Shown here: positions 40,649 to 52,858 of the stretch, piece after piece | Layout: each line of letters starts with the position of its first letter | How positions within the stretch are numbered: position 1 is the stretch's first letter | DNA from: Serratia nevei | Lineage (GTDB): Bacteria > Pseudomonadota > Gammaproteobacteria > Enterobacterales > Enterobacteriaceae | Length of the DNA stretch: 64,000 bases | Direction of reading: 5' to 3' | Assembly: GCF_037948395.1 (NCBI RefSeq) | Contig: NZ_CP149940.1 | Coordinates: 620,001-684,000 of the forward strand | Translations under genes and position numbers: made by a program | The notes under the pieces: generated by a model | What the model was told of the DNA's origin: nothing | What the model saw: the letters and a program-made list of their open reading frames with translations, nothing else | The model's database searches: none

Positions 40649-41582
40649 CCCGCGCGGCTTCTGCGCCGGGGTTGATCGTGCGATCAGCATCGTGGAACGC
40701 GCGCTGGAACTGTATGGCGCACCGATCTACGTGCGGCATGAAGTGGTGCACAACCGCTACGTGGTCGACAGCCTGCGTGAGCGCGGCGCGGTGTTTATCG
40801 AAGAGATCGCGGAAGTGCCGGACGGCTCTATCCTGATCTTCTCGGCGCACGGCGTTTCTCAGGCGGTGCGCGCCGAAGCCAAGGCGCGCGATCTGACCAT
40901 GCTGTTCGACGCCACTTGCCCGCTGGTGACCAAGGTGCATATGGAAGTGGCGCGCGCCAGCCGCCGCGGCACCGAAGCGATTCTGATTGGCCACGCCGGG
41001 CACCCGGAAGTGGAAGGCACCATGGGCCAGTACAGCAACCCGCAGGGCGGCATGTACCTGGTCGAGTCGCCGGAAGACGTGTGGAAGCTGCAGGTGAAAG
41101 ATGAAAGCAACCTGTGCTTCATGACGCAGACCACGCTGTCGGTAGATGATACCTCGGACGTGATCGACGCCCTGCGCCAGCGTTTCCCGAGCATTATCGG
41201 CCCGCGCAAGGATGACATTTGCTACGCCACCACCAACCGTCAGGAGGCGGTGCGTAACCTGGCCGGCGATGCGGACGTGGTGCTGGTGGTGGGGTCAAAA
41301 AACTCCTCCAACTCCAACCGACTGGCGGAACTGGCGCAGCGCGTCGGCAAACCGGCTTATCTTATCGATTCGGCGGCGGATATTCAGGAGAGCTGGCTGA
41401 GCGGGGCGCGCCATATCGGCGTTACCGCCGGAGCCTCAGCGCCGGACGTGCTGGTGCAGGAGGTGATCTCTCGCCTGAAAGCGCTGGGCGGTATGGACGT
41501 GCATGAAATCAGCGGGCGTGAAGAGAACATCGTGTTCGAAGTGCCGAAAGAGCTGCGCGTGGACGTTCGTCAGATAGACTGA
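40629..41582 (+). CDS. ispH: 4-hydroxy-3-methylbut-2-enyl diphosphate reductase IspH
   Basis: IspH is the last enzyme of the MEP pathway and reduces HMBPP to isopentenyl and dimethylallyl diphosphate with a [4Fe-4S] cluster. The 317-residue protein has the three cluster cysteines C12 ([10 protein letters not shown]), C96 region ([11 protein letters not shown]) and the C197 region ([11 protein letters not shown]), and the active-site TNRQEAV loop. It starts inside the end of fkpB (ATG 40629, AGGAGG just upstream). It is the last gene of the ribF operon and is followed by a terminator, after which the order departs from E. coli. Confidence 0.97.
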   Translation: MQILLANPRGFCAGVDRAISIVERALELYGAPIYVRHEVVHNRYVVDSLRERGAVFIEEIAEVPDGSILIFSAHGVSQAVRAEAKARDLTMLFDATCPLVTKVHMEVARASRRGTEAILIGHAGHPEVEGTMGQYSNPQGGMYLVESPEDVWKLQVKDESNLCFMTQTTLSVDDTSDVIDALRQRFPSIIGPRKDDICYATTNRQEAVRNLAGDADVVLVVGSKNSSNSNRLAELAQRVGKPAYLIDSAADIQESWLSGARHIGVTAGASAPDVLVQEVISRLKALGGMDVHEISGREENIVFEVPKELRVDVRQID

Positions 41583-41601
41583 CAGGCGCCGGCGGATGAC
41601 A

Positions 41602-41632
41602 ACGGGGAGCTCAGGCTTCCCGTTTTTTTTGG
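41602..41632 (+). terminator. Intrinsic terminator of the ribF-ispH operon
   Basis: ACGGGGAGC (41602-41610) pairs with GCTTCCCGT (41615-41623, one G-U) around a 4-nt loop, followed by eight T residues. Confidence 0.9.
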
Positions 41633-41856
41633 GCATTCGCATGGCATTGAAAATAAAACGCTGCGCATATTCAAATTTTCTGCTAACTAAAGTCAAATTT
41701 ATTCTGAGTATTTGAAATAGCGTCGGTGTCATTAATTATATAAGCTGACGAAAAGTCATTAATCAAGGTATCATTAGTCTGCAATCTAAATAAGGCCTGG
41801 CGTTGGCAAGGTGATTACAATAATTACAATAATGGGTGTTGCAGATGTTTCTTATT
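41633..41856. other. AT-rich junction between ispH and the isonitrile cluster
   Basis: This non-coding stretch is much richer in A and T than its surroundings. It contains an immediate tandem repeat of ATTACAATA (41814-41822 and 41823-41831) and a repeated GTCATTAAT (41728-41736 and 41755-41763). In E. coli K-12 rihC lies here. No integrase, IS end or attachment site was recognised. Confidence 0.6.
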
Positions 41857-42783
41857 TTATTCCTGCCGAATATGTTCTAAGGCGTTTAATCCTTTCTCCT
41901 TTAAATAGAGCTTCATATGCTCCAGCAATCGTCGGACTTTTAATGGCTGAATCTCCCGACGCGGCATAATGGCATAGCAATTTATTTCCGGTAATCGCCA
42001 GTCGGGCAATATTTCAATCAGCTCGCCGCTGAGCAACTCACGCTCAACGTTGGCGAAGAAATTGCGAATGATACCCTTGCCGGTCAGCGCCAACTCCTTC
42101 ATCGCCATACCGCTGTTGGTGAACAAGCGCCCGGTCATGCGCATGCGGTGTTCACCGCCGTCGCGATGGATCAGACGAACAAATTGCGGGTTTCCGAGCG
42201 GTGTAAAGGTCACCCAGTGGTGATGCGTCAGCGCCTGCGGCGAATCCGGCACGCCGTGGTGCGCCAGGTAGGCCGGCGAGGCGCACAGCACTTCGCGGCA
42301 GCGCGCCAGCCGGGTGGAAACGTAGCTGGAGTCGGCCAGCACGCCGCCGCGTATCGCCAGATCGATGCGTTGCGTGATGAGGTCTATCTTCTCATCGTGG
42401 ATTTCCAGCCGCAGCGTGAGCCGCGGGTGCTCGTCGAGGAAGCTCTGCAGCGCCGGCACCAGATAGTGGGTGGCGAATTCGGTCGAGGTGGCGACGCGTA
42501 GTTCACCCACCAGTTCGCCACGCAGCGCGGCGATCCGTTGTTGGCCGCGTTCGGCGGCGTGGATCATCAGCAGGCAATCTTCATAAAAGCACAATCCGGC
42601 TTCGGTCAGACTCAATGAACGCGTCGACCGCAACAGTAATTGAATGCCCAGATGTTCCTCCAACTGGCGAATATGTTGGCTGACGGCCGAGGTCGTCATG
42701 CCCAATTCTTTTGCCGCCATGCTGAATGCGCCGCAATCGACCACTTTTGAGAAAATGGCCATGCGTTTTAAAATATTGCTCAT
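41857..42783 (-). CDS. LysR-family regulator divergent from the isonitrile genes
   Basis: A 308-residue LysR-type regulator: winged helix SMAAKELGMTTSAVSQHIRQ (about 21-40), linker helix, and effector-binding domain (about 90-295) of the DhcR/AaeR-like subgroup. It is transcribed away from the isocyanide synthase gene, 191 bp apart, the usual layout for a LysR protein that controls its neighbours; control of the cluster is therefore inferred. Its 3' end is AT-rich compared with the rest of the gene. The ATG at 42783 is the first in-frame start; no strong Shine-Dalgarno is visible. Effector unknown. Confidence 0.85.
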   Translation of the reverse strand: MSNILKRMAIFSKVVDCGAFSMAAKELGMTTSAVSQHIRQLEEHLGIQLLLRSTRSLSLTEAGLCFYEDCLLMIHAAERGQQRIAALRGELVGELRVATSTEFATHYLVPALQSFLDEHPRLTLRLEIHDEKIDLITQRIDLAIRGGVLADSSYVSTRLARCREVLCASPAYLAHHGVPDSPQALTHHHWVTFTPLGNPQFVRLIHRDGGEHRMRMTGRLFTNSGMAMKELALTGKGIIRNFFANVERELLSGELIEILPDWRLPEINCYAIMPRREIQPLKVRRLLEHMKLYLKEKGLNALEHIRQE

Positions 42784-42974
42784 AGTTTGTTAAGCACAAC
42801 TTAACCAAGATTGTGAATTATACGGGCTAATAATATAGCACCATCTCTTCTATATTGCCTGAAGCATATAAACGCCGGGCTAATTATTATCTCGCAGAGG
42901 TTTTTTCTCTTTTTGATAAATCTTATTGCGCTTTTCAATAATACACCCGCGCCGCATCGCAACAGGAGCACATT
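42784..42974. promoter_or_regulatory. Divergent control region of the isonitrile cluster
   Basis: The 191 bp are AT-rich. A 9-bp direct repeat CGGGCTAAT occurs at 42823-42831 and 42876-42884, 53 bp apart (about five helical turns). The first copy sits in GCTAATAATATAGC, an inverted repeat of the T-N11-A kind bound by LysR proteins. For isnA a possible promoter is TTGATA (42913-42918) and AATAAT (42937-42942) with an 18-bp spacer. Confidence 0.55.
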
Positions 42975-43940
42975 GTGGACAGCGTTCAGAAAGATGAAAT
43001 AGCGTTAAAAATCCTACGTGAATTATTGCAATACCGCCGCCGTTTCCCCGGTGGCGACACCTCAATTGCCGAAGAAGAACAACGGGTCACTCAGGTGCAA
43101 TTGCCACGCATTCGGGCATTCATTGAAAACGAGCAGCGCATCGAATTCGTGCTGCCGGCCTTTCCGACCAAGTCGCCCAACACCAACAAGGTGATCGGCG
43201 CGGTGCCGGACATGGCGGAGCGGCTGTCGCTGATCTTCCTCAACTCGCTGTGCCAGCGTATTCAACTCTATTACCCGCCGGGTGCGCATATCGTTATCTG
43301 CTCCGACGGCCACGTGTTCGGCGATCTGATCCGCGTCAGCGACGAAGCGATCAACCACTATCAGCGCGAGATTGAAGGCCTGCTGCATGAAGTGGGTGCG
43401 ACGCACCTGAGCGTGTTCAACCTCGGCGACGTCAAAGGCCTGGCGGAGCATACCGACGATTACGATCTGCTGCGCCGGCTGTTGGTGGACGGCTACGCCG
43501 AGTCGGAAGAGGCGATCAAGCAACAGCTGATGCAGGACGAACAGGGCCTCTTGCTGTACCGCGCCATCACGCGTTTCCTGTATGAAGACAGCCAGCTGCC
43601 GGGCTACAGCGGTTCCAACGCCGCGCTGCAGAAGGACGCCAAGCAGCGCGCCTGCGGCGTGATCCAACGCAGCTGGGCCTGGGGCAACCTGCTGGCGCAA
43701 CATTTCCCGGCTGCGATCCGCCTGTCGATTCACCCGCAGCCGGTCGACAGCCTGAAAATGGGCATCCACATGATGCCGACCAAAGACGACTGGCTGACGC
43801 CGTGGCACGGCGTGGCGGCGAACGTGAACGGCCAGTTCGTGCTGATGAAGCGTAAAGACGCGCAGAGCCTGGACGGCGAACTGGTGGAGATCCGCGGCAC
43901 GCCGAGCCATTACCTGATCGAGCAGCCACAGATGGCCTGA
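42975..43940 (+). CDS. isnA: Isocyanide synthase, PvcA/IsnA (DIT1) family
   Basis: Enzymes of this family convert the alpha-amino group of tyrosine or tryptophan to an isonitrile, taking the carbon from ribulose 5-phosphate. The 321-residue protein fits PvcA/IsnA in length and motifs: FPTKSPNTNKV (63-73), ICSDGHVFGDLIRV (108-121), an RxSIHPQP segment (about 250) and the late WHGVAANVNGQFVLMKR. The start is GTG 42975 with AGGAG six bases upstream; no in-frame ATG gives a full N-terminus. First gene of isnA-isnB-glycosyltransferase. The amino acid used cannot be told from the sequence alone; tyrosine is likely if the pathway is rhabduscin-like. Confidence 0.9.
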   Translation: MDSVQKDEIALKILRELLQYRRRFPGGDTSIAEEEQRVTQVQLPRIRAFIENEQRIEFVLPAFPTKSPNTNKVIGAVPDMAERLSLIFLNSLCQRIQLYYPPGAHIVICSDGHVFGDLIRVSDEAINHYQREIEGLLHEVGATHLSVFNLGDVKGLAEHTDDYDLLRRLLVDGYAESEEAIKQQLMQDEQGLLLYRAITRFLYEDSQLPGYSGSNAALQKDAKQRACGVIQRSWAWGNLLAQHFPAAIRLSIHPQPVDSLKMGIHMMPTKDDWLTPWHGVAANVNGQFVLMKRKDAQSLDGELVEIRGTPSHYLIEQPQMA

Positions 43941-44036
43941 GGCCGCCGCAGGCTTTTGCGCCCGAAATCCTGGCGGGCGCGTTTTTGACGGCACGTTGCC
44001 GTGTGAGCAGCACATTCGATGCAAGGAGAATCACCG

Positions 44037-44900
44037 ATGAACAACCAACCGCTTAATTGCCATATCCAACCGAATACCCCGTTCGGCGCGATCCTGACGC
44101 CGCAGCATCCGGGGCAAAAGATCGGCGAGCTGCCGGTGGCGGCGCTGCGAGCGCTGGCGCAGGAACACCACTTGCTGGTGCTGCGCGGATTCGACTCCGG
44201 TTTCAGCGAGGCGGAAGTCCTGACTCGCTATGCCGAACAGTGGGGCGAAATCATGATGTGGCCGTTCGGTGCGGTGCTGGACGTGAAGGAACATCCGGAC
44301 GCCAAGGATCATATCTTCGACAGCAGCTACGTCCCGCTGCATTGGGATGGCATGTATAAACCGACCATCCCCGAGTTCCAGCTGTTCCACTGCGTAGCGG
44401 CACCTTCTCAGGACGAAGGCGGATGCACCACCTTCGTCGATACCACGCGGCTGCTGGCCAATGCGGACGAAGCGCTGCTGGATCAGTGGCTGTCGGTCTC
44501 GATCACCTACCGCATCAAGCAGGTGGTGCATTACGGTGGTGAGGTCTGTTCGCCGCTGGTGGTGCAGCACCCGAACGGCAGGGGGTTAATCATGCGCTAC
44601 AATGAACCGCCGACGGAGGGGAAAAAATTCCTCAACCAGCATGCGCTGGAATATCACGGCGTGCCGGAACAGCAGCAGGAACAGTTCCATCACACGTTGC
44701 AGCAGCACCTGTACGATCCGCGTCACTATTATGCCCACCAATGGCAACAGGGTGACGTGGTGGTGGCGGACAACTTCTCGCTGCTGCACGGCCGTGAGGG
44801 CTTTACCGCCCGTTCCGCGCGTCATTTGCAGCGCGTGCATATTCAGAGCAACCCGGTGTGCGCCAATCTGGCGCTGAAGCCGGCCAACGCAGAAGCGTAA
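44037..44900 (+). CDS. isnB: Fe(II)/2-oxoglutarate-dependent oxygenase, PvcB/IsnB type
   Basis: A 287-residue TauD-family oxygenase. The iron ligands H102-x-D104 in VPLHWDGMY and distal H251 in DNFSLLHGREGF are present, with an arginine-rich C-terminal strand (RSARHLQRVHI) for 2-oxoglutarate. In characterised clusters PvcB or IsnB acts on the isonitrile amino acid and removes the carboxylate to give a vinyl isonitrile. The ATG at 44037 follows AAGGAG with good spacing. It is 96 bp after isnA and 9 bp before the glycosyltransferase, so the three genes probably form one operon. Confidence 0.9.
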   Translation: MNNQPLNCHIQPNTPFGAILTPQHPGQKIGELPVAALRALAQEHHLLVLRGFDSGFSEAEVLTRYAEQWGEIMMWPFGAVLDVKEHPDAKDHIFDSSYVPLHWDGMYKPTIPEFQLFHCVAAPSQDEGGCTTFVDTTRLLANADEALLDQWLSVSITYRIKQVVHYGGEVCSPLVVQHPNGRGLIMRYNEPPTEGKKFLNQHALEYHGVPEQQQEQFHHTLQQHLYDPRHYYAHQWQQGDVVVADNFSLLHGREGFTARSARHLQRVHIQSNPVCANLALKPANAEA

Positions 44901-44909
44901 AGGAGCATT

Positions 44910-46184
44910 ATGGCAAGGATACTGATGGCGGCGGTCGCCACTCCGGGGCACGTTTACCCGATGTTAGCCATCGCTCGCCACCTGATTGCCCAAGGGCATC
45001 AGGTGCGGGTGATGACCGGCGCGCTGTTTCGCGAACGCGCCGAGGCGGCGGGCGCGAACTTCGTGCCGTTCGACGCGCAGGTAGATTTCGACTATCGCCA
45101 CCTGGAAGAGCACTTTCCGGCGCGCGCCGCGCTGCCGCCGGGCAATGCGCAGATGGCGCTGGCGCTGAAGGATTTCTTCGCCGCACCGATCCCGCTGCTG
45201 GATCGACAGCTGCGGGCGGCCATCGCCGCCGAAAAGACCGATCTGCTGATGGTGGAGAACTGCTTCTACGGCGTGCTGCCGCTGCTGCAGTCCGCCGAGC
45301 GGCCGCCGGTCTTCGGTATCGGCGTTACGCCGCTGTCGTATTCTTCGCGCGATGCTATTTTTTATGGCCCGCGTATCCCGCCGGCGCTGCTGCCACAGGC
45401 GTTGACCCGTGAGCAGCTGGTGGATGAAGAAACGCGCGTGCTGCTTGATGAAGTACAGCAGAGCTTCGATACCGCGCTGGTGCAGGCGGGCGGGCGGGCG
45501 CTGGATCGCCCATTCACCGACGCGCTGATCGGCGGCTGCGAGCGTTTCCTGCAGCTGGCTACCACGGCGCTGGAATATGAGCGTGACGATCTGCCGAGCG
45601 GCGTGCGCTTCGTCGGCCCGCTGCGCAGCGGCGGCCAGCCGGCGGCGGAAGAGACGCTGTGGGAGAAGGACGATGATCGGCCGCTGGTGATCGTGTCTCA
45701 GGGCACGCTGGCCAATGTCGATTTGCATCAGCTGATCGTACCGACGCTGCAAACGCTGGCGCATCTGCCGGTGCGCGTGCTGGCCACGACCGGCGGACGG
45801 GCGACGGAAGGGCTGATGGAGGCACTGCCGGGCAATGCCAGAGTGCGGGAGTTTATCTCCTTCGAACGCTGGCTGCCGGAGACGGCGCTGCTGATCACCA
45901 ACGGCGGTTACGGCTCGATCAACTATGCGCTGGACAGCGGCGTGCCGCTGATCGTCGCCGGCACCGGCGAGGACAAGCTGGAGGCGGCCGCGCGCGTGGT
46001 GGCCGCCGGCTGCGGCATCAGCCTGCACACCAGCACGCCGACCGCCGAACAGATCCTGGCGGCGGCGACGCGCATTCTGCAACAGCCGATCTATCGGCAA
46101 CGCGCGGCGCTGGTGCGTGAGGACTATGCCCGCCACGACGCGCTGACGGCGATCGCCAACGAAGTGGCCGCCATTACCGCCTGA
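44910..46184 (+). CDS. UGT/MGT-type glycosyltransferase of the isonitrile cluster
   Basis: A 424-residue GT-B enzyme of family GT1. The N-terminal acceptor domain begins MARILMAAVATPGHVYPMLAIARHL; the C-terminal nucleotide-sugar domain contains VIVSQGTLANVD (about 265) and the donor signature TNGGYGSINYALDSGVPLIV followed by AGTGEDK (about 330-356). The usual histidine of the HGG motif is asparagine, as in several natural-product UGTs. Its position nine bases after isnB suggests it attaches a sugar to the phenol of a tyrosine-derived vinyl isonitrile, as in rhabduscin. No sugar-nucleotide genes are nearby, so the donor must come from elsewhere. A terminator closes the operon at 46207. Confidence 0.85.
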   Translation: MARILMAAVATPGHVYPMLAIARHLIAQGHQVRVMTGALFRERAEAAGANFVPFDAQVDFDYRHLEEHFPARAALPPGNAQMALALKDFFAAPIPLLDRQLRAAIAAEKTDLLMVENCFYGVLPLLQSAERPPVFGIGVTPLSYSSRDAIFYGPRIPPALLPQALTREQLVDEETRVLLDEVQQSFDTALVQAGGRALDRPFTDALIGGCERFLQLATTALEYERDDLPSGVRFVGPLRSGGQPAAEETLWEKDDDRPLVIVSQGTLANVDLHQLIVPTLQTLAHLPVRVLATTGGRATEGLMEALPGNARVREFISFERWLPETALLITNGGYGSINYALDSGVPLIVAGTGEDKLEAAARVVAAGCGISLHTSTPTAEQILAAATRILQQPIYRQRAALVREDYARHDALTAIANEVAAITA

Positions 46185-47269
<1,085 letters not shown>

Positions 47270-47323
47270 TTAATTTGCATACCATCGTGATGTGGTTGTA
47301 TTGATCATAATGCTATGATAATC

Positions 47324-47351
47324 GGACAATAATTTTATTGTCCTTTTTTTT
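47324..47351 (+). terminator. Intrinsic terminator of dapB
   Basis: GGACAATA (47324-47331) and TATTGTCC (47336-47343) form an 8-bp stem with a 4-nt loop, followed by eight T residues. Confidence 0.88.
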
Positions 47352-47692
47352 AACATGAAAAAAGAAGCGTTGGTGTGTTTTTATTTCATTGATTGTTATT
47401 TATTGATGTTTACCTTGCTAATCATCCCGTTTTTATCCACCAGATCTTATTTCAGCGTCTTTTGGAGCCCATTCTGGCACCATTTTTCGTCATTCAGCCT
47501 CGCAACCGTTTTCCAGCCCCGGTTTTCTGTGTTTTTATCGCCGCTCAAGCCGCATGAGCGGTGAGAACTGCAAAAATAAAACAAAAAACGGCAGTTTGGG
47601 TAGACAAGCCTGGCACTCATCATTAAAATGCGCCCAATTTGCCAAAAATTGGCCTCGCGGACGGTTTTTGCATTGATTTAGATCGCGATATC

Positions 47693-47726
47693 TGAATTAA
47701 TATGCAAATATTGTGATTGATTATTC
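47693..47726. promoter_or_regulatory. Pair of Arg boxes upstream of carA
   Basis: TGAATTAATATGCA (47693-47706) and TGATTGATTATTC (47714-47726) resemble the ArgR half-operators TGAAT-N4-ATTCA and are placed like the two Arg boxes of the E. coli carAB P2 promoter. The first is the better match. They end 13 bp before the carA start. Confidence 0.7.
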
Positions 47727-47739
47727 CTCGGAGGATGTT

Positions 47740-48888
47740 TTGATAAAGTCAGCGCTATTGGTTCTGGAAGACGGAACCCAATTCCACGGTCGGGCCATCG
47801 GGGCAGAGGGAACGGCAGTGGGGGAAGTGGTCTTCAATACGTCGATGACCGGTTATCAAGAAATCCTCACTGATCCTTCCTATTCCCGCCAGATCGTTAC
47901 TCTTACTTATCCTCATATCGGCAATGTCGGCACCAATGCTTCCGACGAAGAATCCTCCGCAGTACACGCCCAAGGCCTCGTCATTCGTGACCTCCCGCTG
48001 ATCGCCAGCAACTACCGCAACGAAGAAAGCCTGTCCGACTACCTCAAGCGTCACAACATCGTGGCAATCGCCGATATCGATACCCGTAAATTAACCCGCC
48101 TGCTGCGCGAGAAGGGCGCCCAGAACGGCTGCATCATCGCCGCCGACTCGCCGGACGCCGCGCTGGCCCTGGCCAAGGCGCAAGGTTTCCCGGGGTTGAA
48201 AGGCATGGATCTGGCGAAAGAGGTCACCACCCAAGAAGCCTACAGCTGGCAGCAAGGCAGCTGGACGCTTGAAGGCGACCTGCCTGAAGCCAAAACCGCC
48301 GCGGAACTGCCGTTCCACGTGGTGGCTTACGACTACGGCGCCAAGCGCAACATCCTGCGCATGCTGGTGGATCGCGGCTGCCGCCTGACCGTGGTGCCGG
48401 CGCAGACCCCGGCCGACGAGGTGCTGAAAATGAATCCGGACGGCATCTTCCTGTCCAACGGCCCGGGCGATCCGGAGCCGTGCGACTACGCCATCGCCGC
48501 CATCAAACAGTTCCTGGAAACCGACATTCCGGTGTTCGGCATCTGCCTGGGCCACCAGCTGCTGGCGCTGGCCAGCGGGGCGAAAACCATGAAGATGAAG
48601 CTCGGCCACCACGGCGGCAACCACCCGGTGAAGGATCTGGATAACAACACCGTGATGATCACCGCGCAGAACCACGGCTTCGCCGTCGATGAAAACAACC
48701 TGCCGGCGAACCTGCGCGTCACGCACAAATCGCTGTTCGACCACACGGTGCAGGGCATTCACCGCACCGACAAAGCGGCGTTCAGCTTCCAGGGTCACCC
48801 GGAAGCCAGCCCAGGCCCGCACGATGCCGCGCCGCTGTTCGATCACTTCATCGAACTGATTGAGACTTACCGTTCTAACGCCAAATAA
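47740..48888 (+). CDS. carA: Carbamoyl phosphate synthetase small subunit CarA
   Basis: CarA hydrolyses glutamine and channels ammonia to CarB for carbamoyl phosphate, used for arginine and pyrimidines. The 382-residue protein (E. coli length) has an N-terminal CarA domain and a class I glutamine amidotransferase domain with the nucleophile C269 in [11 protein letters not shown] and the His-x-Glu pair in [11 protein letters not shown]. The start is TTG 47740, as in E. coli carA ([15 protein letters not shown]); GGAGGA at 47730-47735 supports it and an upstream frame to 47713 is not conserved. carB follows after 16 bp. Confidence 0.97.
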   Translation: MIKSALLVLEDGTQFHGRAIGAEGTAVGEVVFNTSMTGYQEILTDPSYSRQIVTLTYPHIGNVGTNASDEESSAVHAQGLVIRDLPLIASNYRNEESLSDYLKRHNIVAIADIDTRKLTRLLREKGAQNGCIIAADSPDAALALAKAQGFPGLKGMDLAKEVTTQEAYSWQQGSWTLEGDLPEAKTAAELPFHVVAYDYGAKRNILRMLVDRGCRLTVVPAQTPADEVLKMNPDGIFLSNGPGDPEPCDYAIAAIKQFLETDIPVFGICLGHQLLALASGAKTMKMKLGHHGGNHPVKDLDNNTVMITAQNHGFAVDENNLPANLRVTHKSLFDHTVQGIHRTDKAAFSFQGHPEASPGPHDAAPLFDHFIELIETYRSNAK

Positions 48889-48904
48889 TCAGGAGCAGTA
48901 AAAA

Positions 48905-52129
<3,225 letters not shown>

Positions 52130-52151
52130 CCGCGCGATAACGCTACGCCAG

Positions 52152-52179
52152 GGGCGCTGCAGATGCAGCGCCCTTTTTT
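52152..52179 (+). terminator. Intrinsic terminator of carAB
   Basis: GGGCGCTGC (52152-52160) and GCAGCGCCC (52165-52173) form a 9-bp stem with a 4-nt loop, followed by six T residues. Confidence 0.92.
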
Positions 52180-52300
52180 ATTCAGCGAATTTGTCGGCTG
52201 GCGTTAAAAATTTCCGCTATCAATCAGTGGGCAAACTGTCACCCTGTGTGATTGGTATATGCTTGGTGTATTGGCAAGGAACGAAGGAACGACGATAACA

Positions 52301-52858
52301 ATGATTCTGATAATTTATGCTCACCCGTATCCCCGGCATTCGCATGCCAACCAGCGCCTGCTGCAGGCGGTGAGGGATCTCCCCGAGGTAGAGGTGCGCT
52401 CGCTGTATGAGCTGTACCCCGATTTCAATATCGACATCAACGCCGAGCAGCGGGCGCTGGAGCGCGCCGACCTGGTGGTGCTGCAGCATCCGATGCAGTG
52501 GTACAGCTTCCCGCCGCTGTTGAAGCTGTGGATCGACAAAGTGCTGGAGCACGGCTGGGCCTACGGCCACGACGGCAACGCGCTGGTGGGTAAAGACTGC
52601 CTGTGGGCGGTGACCAGCGGCGGCGACGAGCACCACTTCGAGCTGGGCGACTTTCCCAACTTCGCCGCGCTGGCGCAGCCGCTGCAGGCCACGGCGATTT
52701 ACTGCGGCATGAACTGGCAGCCTTATTTCGCCCTGCATAACACCTTTACCTGCAACGAACCGGCGCTGCTCGCCGCCGGCGAAGCCTATCGGCAGCGGTT
52801 GGTGGACTACCTGATGGAACATGCCGAAGCGGAAACACGGGAGGCCAGCCATGGATAA
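52301..52858 (+). CDS. kefF: KefF, NAD(P)H:quinone oxidoreductase subunit of the Kef system
   Basis: KefF is a flavodoxin-fold FMN oxidoreductase that binds KefC and is needed for full potassium efflux activity. The 185-residue protein contains [17 protein letters not shown] at the start, [20 protein letters not shown] and a GGxxxHF segment ([11 protein letters not shown]), typical of the NQO1-like family. It is about nine residues longer than E. coli KefF. The ATG at 52301 gives the E. coli N-terminus. Its stop lies inside the start of kefC (8-bp overlap), indicating coupled translation. Confidence 0.95.
   Translation: MILIIYAHPYPRHSHANQRLLQAVRDLPEVEVRSLYELYPDFNIDINAEQRALERADLVVLQHPMQWYSFPPLLKLWIDKVLEHGWAYGHDGNALVGKDCLWAVTSGGDEHHFELGDFPNFAALAQPLQATAIYCGMNWQPYFALHNTFTCNEPALLAAGEAYRQRLVDYLMEHAEAETREASHG

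Larger units (their letters stand above)
47270..47739. other. 470-bp region between dapB and carA
   Basis: It begins with the dapB terminator (47324-47351) and ends with the Arg boxes of carA (47693-47726). In E. coli the equivalent region carries two promoters controlled by ArgR, PurR, RutR, PepA and IHF; apart from the Arg boxes I could not identify those sites with confidence. A 69-codon frame from 47355 has no ribosome binding site and is not called. Confidence 0.6.

Noticed and set aside
42784..42974. A small RNA in the divergent region of the isonitrile cluster
   Set aside because: The region is AT-rich but lacks a terminator hairpin; promoter and operator functions explain it better.
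47355..47564. A 69-codon hydrophobic frame upstream of carA
   Set aside because: It starts in the U-tract of the dapB terminator without a ribosome binding site and lies in the carAB control region.
47641..47690. A PurR box upstream of carA
   Set aside because: GGACGGTTTTTGCAT around 47659-47673 is only a loose match to the PurR palindrome, so it is not called.
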